Shown here in pieces: positions 5,183 to 9,081 of a stretch of DNA of 9,081 nucleotides; positions within the stretch are counted from its first letter, which is position 1, and each line of letters starts with the position of its first letter. Location: assembly GCA_036395835.1 (NCBI GenBank), contig DASWCW010000231.1, positions 1 to 9,081 of the forward strand, written 5' to 3'. The DNA comes from AP-16 sp036395835. Its GTDB lineage: Bacteria; Pseudomonadota; Alphaproteobacteria; Rhizobiales; Xanthobacteraceae. A program made the translations under genes and the position numbers. Below the pieces are notes generated by a model. That model did not search any database, was not told where the DNA came from, and saw only the letters and a program-made list of their open reading frames with translations.

Positions 5183-7504
5183 ATGGCGGGGTACGTTCGC
5201 GTCACTGCAGCAGGGATGCTCGTGCTCGTGCCCGCCGCGGCATGGGCACAAGCTCCCGCTCCCGCGGTTCAACTGCCGACTATCGAAGTTGTCGAATCGT
5301 CCCCGTTGTCGCGGGCCGATCTCGATCGCGACAAGGTTCCGGCGAACGTCCAGAGCATCTCGGCGGCGGATCTCGATCACGCGAGATCGCCGGACTTGCT
5401 GCAGGCGATCGGGCAACATCTGCCCGGCGTCAGCCTGAGCGACCAGACCGGCAATCCGTTCCAGCTCGATGTGAATTACCGCGGCTTCACCGCCTCGCCG
5501 GTGCTGGGAACGCCGCAGGGCATCGCGGTCTATCAGAACGGGGTGCGCATCAACGAAGTGTTCGGCGACACGGTCAACTGGGACCTGATCCCGGAAATGG
5601 CCATTCGGGGCGTGACGCTGGTTCCCAACAATCCGATCTATGGACTTAACGCTCTTGGCGGTGCGCTCTCGCTCGAGATGAAGAACGGCTTCACCTACCA
5701 GGGCGTCGAGGGCGAGGTGCGAGGGGGCTCGTTCGGGCGGCGCGGCGCAGCCGGCCAAGCCGGCGGCCAGAACGGCAATTGGTCGGGCTACGTCACCGCC
5801 GATGCGGTCAATGACGACGGCTGGCGCGATCATTCGCCCTCCCAGCTGCGCCGGATGTATGCCGATGTGGGGGTGCGCGACGATAAGACCGAATTTCACG
5901 TCAATTTCACCGGAGCTTCCAATAACCTCTCAGGAATCACCGTTACTCCAATCGAGCTGCTGAGCCGGCGTTGGCAGAACGTCTATACCTGGCCGCAGAC
6001 CACGCAGAACAACCTCGCGTTCCTCACCGCGAATGGAAGCTACAAGGCGACCGACACGCTGTCGTTTCAGGGGAATATCTACTATCGCGGATTTTGGCAG
6101 CGGCATGTCGACGGCAACACTGCGGAGGTGCAGGCCTGTAACGCAAAGGGTCCGTTGCATGGGGATCTTTGCCTCGGCGATGACGTAACGCCGCTATTCG
6201 ACACAAATGGGCAGATTGTGCCGAACGTCTTTCCCAACAATACCGTGTTCGGCGAGATCGATCGGACCCGGACTGATGCGAACAGTTTCGGCGGATCGGT
6301 GCAAGCGACCAGCACCCAGCGCGTGTTCGAGCGCGACAACCATTTCGTCGTCGGCGTCAGCCTCGACCGCGGACGCGTGCAGTTCACAGGGACCAGCGAG
6401 CTCGGCACCATCGGCCACGACCTGTTCGTCACCGGCACCGGCGTCTTCATCGACCAGCCGGCCGGCGACGTTGCGCCGGTGCGCCTGCTGGCGATGACCC
6501 GCTATACCGGCATTTACGCCACCGACACATTCGACGTGACATCCAAACTTGCGGTGACGGCCGGCGGGCGCTTCAACGTCGCCGAGATCAAGCTGCAGGA
6601 CGAGATTGGAACTGCGCTCAACGGCAACGAAAGATTTTCTCGGTTCAATCCCGTGATCGGCGCGACCTACAAGATCGCATCAGAGCTCATTGCTTATGCG
6701 GGCTATTCGGAGGCGAACCGCGCGCCGACCCCGCTCGAGCTCGGCTGCGCCGATCCGACCCGGCCGTGCCTGATCGACAATTTCCTGGTGTCGGACCCAC
6801 ACCTCAAGCAGGTGGTCTCGCACACCTACGAGGCGGGCCTGCGCGGCCGGTTGGATTTTGGCGAGGGCAACGGTCGGCTGAACTGGAGCCTCGGCCTGTT
6901 CCGGACCGGCAACACCGACGACATCATCAACATAGCAAGCCCGATCGCCGGACACGGTTTCTTCCAGAACGGCGGCAAGACGCGGCGGGAAGGGATCGAG
7001 GCCAGCGCGGCGTACAAGCAGGATCGCTGGACCGCCTATGCCAATTACACCTTCATCGACGCCACCTTCCAAAGCCCGCTGACGTTGTCGTCACCGAACA
7101 ATCCTGCGGCGGATGCCAGCGGAAACATCTTCGTCGTTCCCGGCAATCATATTCCGGCAGTCCCGCAGCATCGCTTCAAGGCGGGCGCCGAATACGCGGT
7201 GACCGAGCCGTGGAAGATCGGGGCGGATCTCAATGTCGTCGGCAGCCAATATCTCGTGGGCGACCAGTCCAACCAGAATCCAAAGGTGCCGACCTACTGG
7301 GTCGTGAACCTGCACACGTCCTATCAGGTATCGAAGCACGTCGAGCTGTTCGGCCTGGTGCAGAACCTGTTCGATCGGCGCTATTACACGTTCGGGACGT
7401 TCTTCGATCCCACTGCGATCCCGTTCCTTGGATTGACCGATCCCCGCACCTTGGCGCCAGGCATGCCGCTCGCGGTCTATGCGGGGCTGCGCGCGACGTT
7501 TTGA
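5183..7504 (+). CDS. TonB-dependent outer-membrane receptor
   Basis: A 773-residue receptor of usual length for TonB-dependent transporters, which import a bound ligand across the outer membrane using TonB-ExbBD energy. Signal peptide 1-22 (cleavage after AWA). A TonB-box-like LPTIEVVES is at 31-39. The plug domain spans about 48-168 (VPANVQSISAADL, DLLQAIGQHLPGVSL, VNYRGFTASPVLGTPQGIAVY, then NALGGALSLEMKNG at its end). The remainder is the 22-strand barrel, with VQNLFDRRYYTFG near the C-terminus and the terminal Phe recognised by the BAM machinery. A cysteine pair (CADPTRPC) probably closes an extracellular loop. ATG 5183 is preferred over TTG 5162, which is in frame but has no better ribosome site. 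The ligand cannot be read from sequence; no siderophore, heme or cobalamin gene is adjacent. The convergent barrel gene ends 16 bases away. Confidence 0.95.
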   Translation: MAGYVRVTAAGMLVLVPAAAWAQAPAPAVQLPTIEVVESSPLSRADLDRDKVPANVQSISAADLDHARSPDLLQAIGQHLPGVSLSDQTGNPFQLDVNYRGFTASPVLGTPQGIAVYQNGVRINEVFGDTVNWDLIPEMAIRGVTLVPNNPIYGLNALGGALSLEMKNGFTYQGVEGEVRGGSFGRRGAAGQAGGQNGNWSGYVTADAVNDDGWRDHSPSQLRRMYADVGVRDDKTEFHVNFTGASNNLSGITVTPIELLSRRWQNVYTWPQTTQNNLAFLTANGSYKATDTLSFQGNIYYRGFWQRHVDGNTAEVQACNAKGPLHGDLCLGDDVTPLFDTNGQIVPNVFPNNTVFGEIDRTRTDANSFGGSVQATSTQRVFERDNHFVVGVSLDRGRVQFTGTSELGTIGHDLFVTGTGVFIDQPAGDVAPVRLLAMTRYTGIYATDTFDVTSKLAVTAGGRFNVAEIKLQDEIGTALNGNERFSRFNPVIGATYKIASELIAYAGYSEANRAPTPLELGCADPTRPCLIDNFLVSDPHLKQVVSHTYEAGLRGRLDFGEGNGRLNWSLGLFRTGNTDDIINIASPIAGHGFFQNGGKTRREGIEASAAYKQDRWTAYANYTFIDATFQSPLTLSSPNNPAADASGNIFVVPGNHIPAVPQHRFKAGAEYAVTEPWKIGADLNVVGSQYLVGDQSNQNPKVPTYWVVNLHTSYQVSKHVELFGLVQNLFDRRYYTFGTFFDPTAIPFLGLTDPRTLAPGMPLAVYAGLRATF

Positions 7505-7527
7505 GGCGATAACGAGCGCTTCAAAAC
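7498..7527. repeat. inverted repeat spanning the two convergent stop codons
   Basis: GTTTTGA (7498-7504) and TCAAAAC (7521-7527) are perfect complements around a 16-base centre. Each arm is the terminal Phe codon plus TGA of one outer-membrane protein gene, so the symmetry follows from both proteins ending in Phe. The hairpin may still act as a shared, AT-rich transcription stop. Confidence 0.5.
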
Positions 7528-8336
7528 TCCAGCCCGAATTGCACCTTGGCCTGACGGCGCTCGAAATTGGTAAGATCCAGCGAGCCGGGGACATTCACGG
7601 CTCGGCCGGCAATCTGCGGGCTAAAGGCCGCGATGACCCACATGCGTTTCGACAGCCTGGCATAAAGGGTCGGGCCGAAGAACAGCGCCTGCCCGGCGAA
7701 TTTTTCGAGCCGGAGACCCTGATAGGCGCGCGCGTAGCGGGTCTCGGCGCCGATGAGAACGCCAGGCTGGATTTGCAGCATCAGTCCGGCGGCGGGCCCG
7801 ACCACAGCCTCGCGCGACCAGGTCTGCGTGACGCGCGAGTGCGTCGCCTCCGGTTGATAGATCAGGTTGAAGGCCGCGAGCACCCGATCGGGCACCAGCT
7901 CCTTGTCGAGCAACAATGAAAGATCGGCGCCATAACGGTCGACCGGCTCGCCGCTTGTCGGATCGATGCGGCCCCAGTGCGGCTCCACGTCGAGCGCGAG
8001 CCCGAATCCCGACTGCTGCCGGTCGATCAGCCGGTAACGCAGATCGAACGCGATCGAATCGAAAGCGGCTTGGCGGCGGTTGTCCAGCCCGGCAATGCCG
8101 GAAATTTCGTGATAGGCCGCGGACAAGGTTGCCGAAACGCGAAGGTTGTCGATCGGCACGAACTCGGCTTCGAGCGCCGGAGCCGCAGCGAAATAGGACC
8201 CGGGCCGCTTGCCCCAGCGTGCCACCGTCTCGCCTTCGATTTCCTTGTCGCCGCGCTCACCTACGTCGGTCCCGATCATGAATCCTTACCGGGCAGAAAT
8301 TGAAAGGCCAATGCATAACAATGGCTTGGCTGCCAT
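7521..8336 (-). pseudogene. outer-membrane beta-barrel protein, signal peptide split off by an in-frame stop
   Basis: The open part from ATG 8279 encodes 252 residues of alternating polar/hydrophobic strands and ends in QFGLEF, the C-terminal Phe signature of outer-membrane barrels. Recognisable stretches are GTDVGERGDKEIEGE, PHWGRIDPTSGEPVDRYG, DLSLLLDKELVPDRV, IYQPEATHSRV and GSLDLTNFERRQAKVQFG. I recognise this as a hypothetical or transporter-annotated barrel family of alphaproteobacteria with no firm function. As written it lacks a signal peptide. In the same frame, ATG 8336 begins MAAKPLLCIGLSISAR, which looks like a signal peptide, then TAA (8288-8286), then GF and M at 8279. The gene therefore appears interrupted between signal and mature part, by a substitution or a deletion in the signal region. 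If so, the product from 8279 could not be exported. It is convergent with the TonB-dependent receptor. Confidence 0.78.
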
Positions 8337-8347
8337 TACTTACCAAA

Positions 8348-8380
8348 AAGAGCGCTTGGTTAGGTTCTAGTAAGAGCGCT
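8348..8380. repeat. 9-bp direct repeat upstream of the beta-barrel gene
   Basis: AAGAGCGCT occurs at 8348-8356 and 8372-8380, 24 bases apart start to start. Both copies lie 12-44 bases upstream of the candidate - strand start at 8336, a position suited to a regulator binding the promoter region on one face of the helix. Confidence 0.4.
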
Positions 8381-8495
8381 GGCCCCAGGTGGCCCGCCTT
8401 GGCCCTGCGGAGGCGCTACAGGCCGATCGCGGCTTGGCGGATGTCGGGGTGCTCCGGCAGGAGACAGCCGTCCCGGGCCTTCTAGCGCGATGGGA

Positions 8496-8771
8496 TTATG
8501 CGGCGGCGCTGGCCGGTCGCCTGGCGAGCTGTTCTGCCAGCGTCGCAATTGCCGAAGCGGCCTCAAGGGCTCGTAACCGGCCGAGCTCCAGCACCAGCTG
8601 GTGCTCGATATCGGGCGAAATGGGCGATTCGAACCACAGCAAGACGGCGATATCCTCGAGTCTGCCAACTAGGTCGAGCAGAATGGCCGGGTGCAGTTCT
8701 GCAGCATCTTCGGCACCATCGATCTCGACAATGGTCATAGGCCGTTCGATTTCGGGGGGCTCAAGGGACAT
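8496..8771 (-). CDS. hypothetical 91-residue protein, helical
   Basis: I do not recognise this protein. The frame has strongly GC-rich third positions and good composition, supporting coding. Residues 12-22 (MTIVEIDGAED) precede a largely helical acidic region (AILLDLVGRLEDIAVLLWFE, about 29-48) and LVLELGRLRALEAASAIATLAEQLARR (59-85). No signal peptide, cysteine or catalytic motif is seen. The start is uncertain: ATG 8771 gives 91 residues, ATG 8738 gives 80, and neither has a clear ribosome-binding site. It lies upstream of the beta-barrel gene on the same strand with a gap of about 160 bases to ATG 8336, so it is probably a separate unit. It could be soluble and form a small helical bundle. 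Confidence 0.6.
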   Translation of the reverse strand: MSLEPPEIERPMTIVEIDGAEDAAELHPAILLDLVGRLEDIAVLLWFESPISPDIEHQLVLELGRLRALEAASAIATLAEQLARRPASAAA

Positions 8772-8907
8772 GGCGGAACGTCGCGCAGCACGCAGTCGCG
8801 GTCAAGGGCACCAGGACCGCCACTGGAGGGCGGGTGACCCATTAACCAGTTAAAAAAGCTGCCCGTGGCGTACTGGCCGCCGCGCAGATAAAAATGCGGA
8901 GACGGGG

Positions 8908-8935
8908 TTGTCCCAGGCCGAGTTTCGGATAATGA
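8908..8935 (+). promoter_or_regulatory. weak sigma70-like promoter for the gene at 8971
   Basis: TTGTCC (8908-8913), a 16-base spacer and TAATGA (8930-8935). Transcription from here would start near 8942 and favour ATG 8971 over the in-frame ATG at 8932, which lies within the -10 box. It is a modest match. Confidence 0.3.
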
Positions 8936-8970
8936 TCGGGCAATCAAAAGCCAAACCCACCCTGAACCCA

Positions 8971-9081
8971 ATGCATCAATTTCACATAAACGCCGTTGCC
9001 TTCAAGGAGGGCGATGCCTGGGTCATTCAAGGCATCGAGTACGATATAGTGGCCCACACTCGTGAAGTAACAACCCTGCCG
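8971..9081 (+). CDS. hypothetical protein, N-terminal part, runs off the window
   Basis: An open frame from ATG 8971 to the window end encodes 37 residues reading HQFHINAVAFKEGDAW and then VIQGIEYDIVAHTREVTTLP. The composition is that of a real soluble beta-rich protein start: IEYDIVA suggests an alternating strand. I associate it with short conserved hypothetical proteins of Bradyrhizobium-type genomes but cannot assign a function. An in-frame ATG at 8932 would add 13 residues (MIGQSKAKPTLNP); it is less likely because it would sit inside a possible -10 box. No signal peptide is present. Neither start has a recognisable ribosome-binding site. Confidence 0.7.
   Translation, partial: MHQFHINAVAFKEGDAWVIQGIEYDIVAHTREVTTLP

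Noticed and set aside
4445..5899. 484-codon - strand frame across several genes
   Set aside because: It is antisense to the repeat protein and the TonB receptor, both with signal peptides and family features; Arg/His-rich composition is typical of shadows in GC-rich DNA.
8416..8481. - strand stretch between two stops reading ARDGCLLPEHPDIRQAAIGL, with GC-rich third positions
   Set aside because: It could be a decayed gene remnant, but it is only 22 codons, has no start, and I cannot tie it to a family.
8300..8853. + strand frames at 8300-8485 and 8389-8853
   Set aside because: They lack ribosome sites, and the second is antisense to the 91-residue - strand gene, which has better composition.
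8854..8890. Short palindrome TTAAC-CA-GTTAA with an A-run as a terminator
   Set aside because: A 5-bp AT-rich stem with a 2-base loop is too weak, and the flanking sequence gives no supporting T-run on the + strand.

Overview
The window looks like chromosomal DNA of a GC-rich alphaproteobacterium, most likely of the Bradyrhizobium/Nitrobacteraceae type. That rests on GC-rich third codon positions, two intergenic sequences resembling the alphaproteobacterial general-stress sigma factor (EcfG) promoter, a compound palindromic intergenic repeat of a style I associate with this group, and several small hypothetical proteins of a kind I associate with it. No marker gene proves the taxonomy.

Left part (1-1018): a decayed end of an integrated element. 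Two pieces of P4-type tyrosine integrase face each other tail to tail: a catalytic-domain fragment on the + strand (1-171) and an N-terminal half on the - strand (654 to about 143). They meet at a 16-bp perfect palindrome. Upstream of the - strand integrase lie a 62-codon gene and a sigma70-type promoter whose -35 box is inside an inverted repeat. Directly to the right is a beta-lactamase-fold serine hydrolase that has lost its N-terminus up to the catalytic serine, so the element boundary or a deletion scar falls near 960-1018.

Middle (998-4479): the truncated hydrolase overlaps a complete secreted cupredoxin gene. A roughly 110-bp palindromic repeat separates the cupredoxin from a convergent alkyl-sulfatase-like metallo-beta-lactamase gene on the - strand. 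Upstream of that gene is a small cysteine-rich reading frame that appears frameshifted, then a short + strand hypothetical gene with a TTG start.

Right part (4480-9081): a small Gly/Pro/Lys-rich secreted protein sits behind a strong EcfG-like promoter. It is followed by a full-length TonB-dependent outer-membrane receptor. A convergent outer-membrane beta-barrel gene follows, whose signal peptide is separated from the mature part by an in-frame stop. A 91-residue hypothetical protein on the - strand and the start of a further hypothetical gene on the + strand close the window. Most genes here appear to be cell-envelope or periplasmic proteins. I see no complete defence system, CRISPR array, rRNA or tRNA. 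The most interesting material is the rearranged integrase end, the stress promoters and the broken genes.
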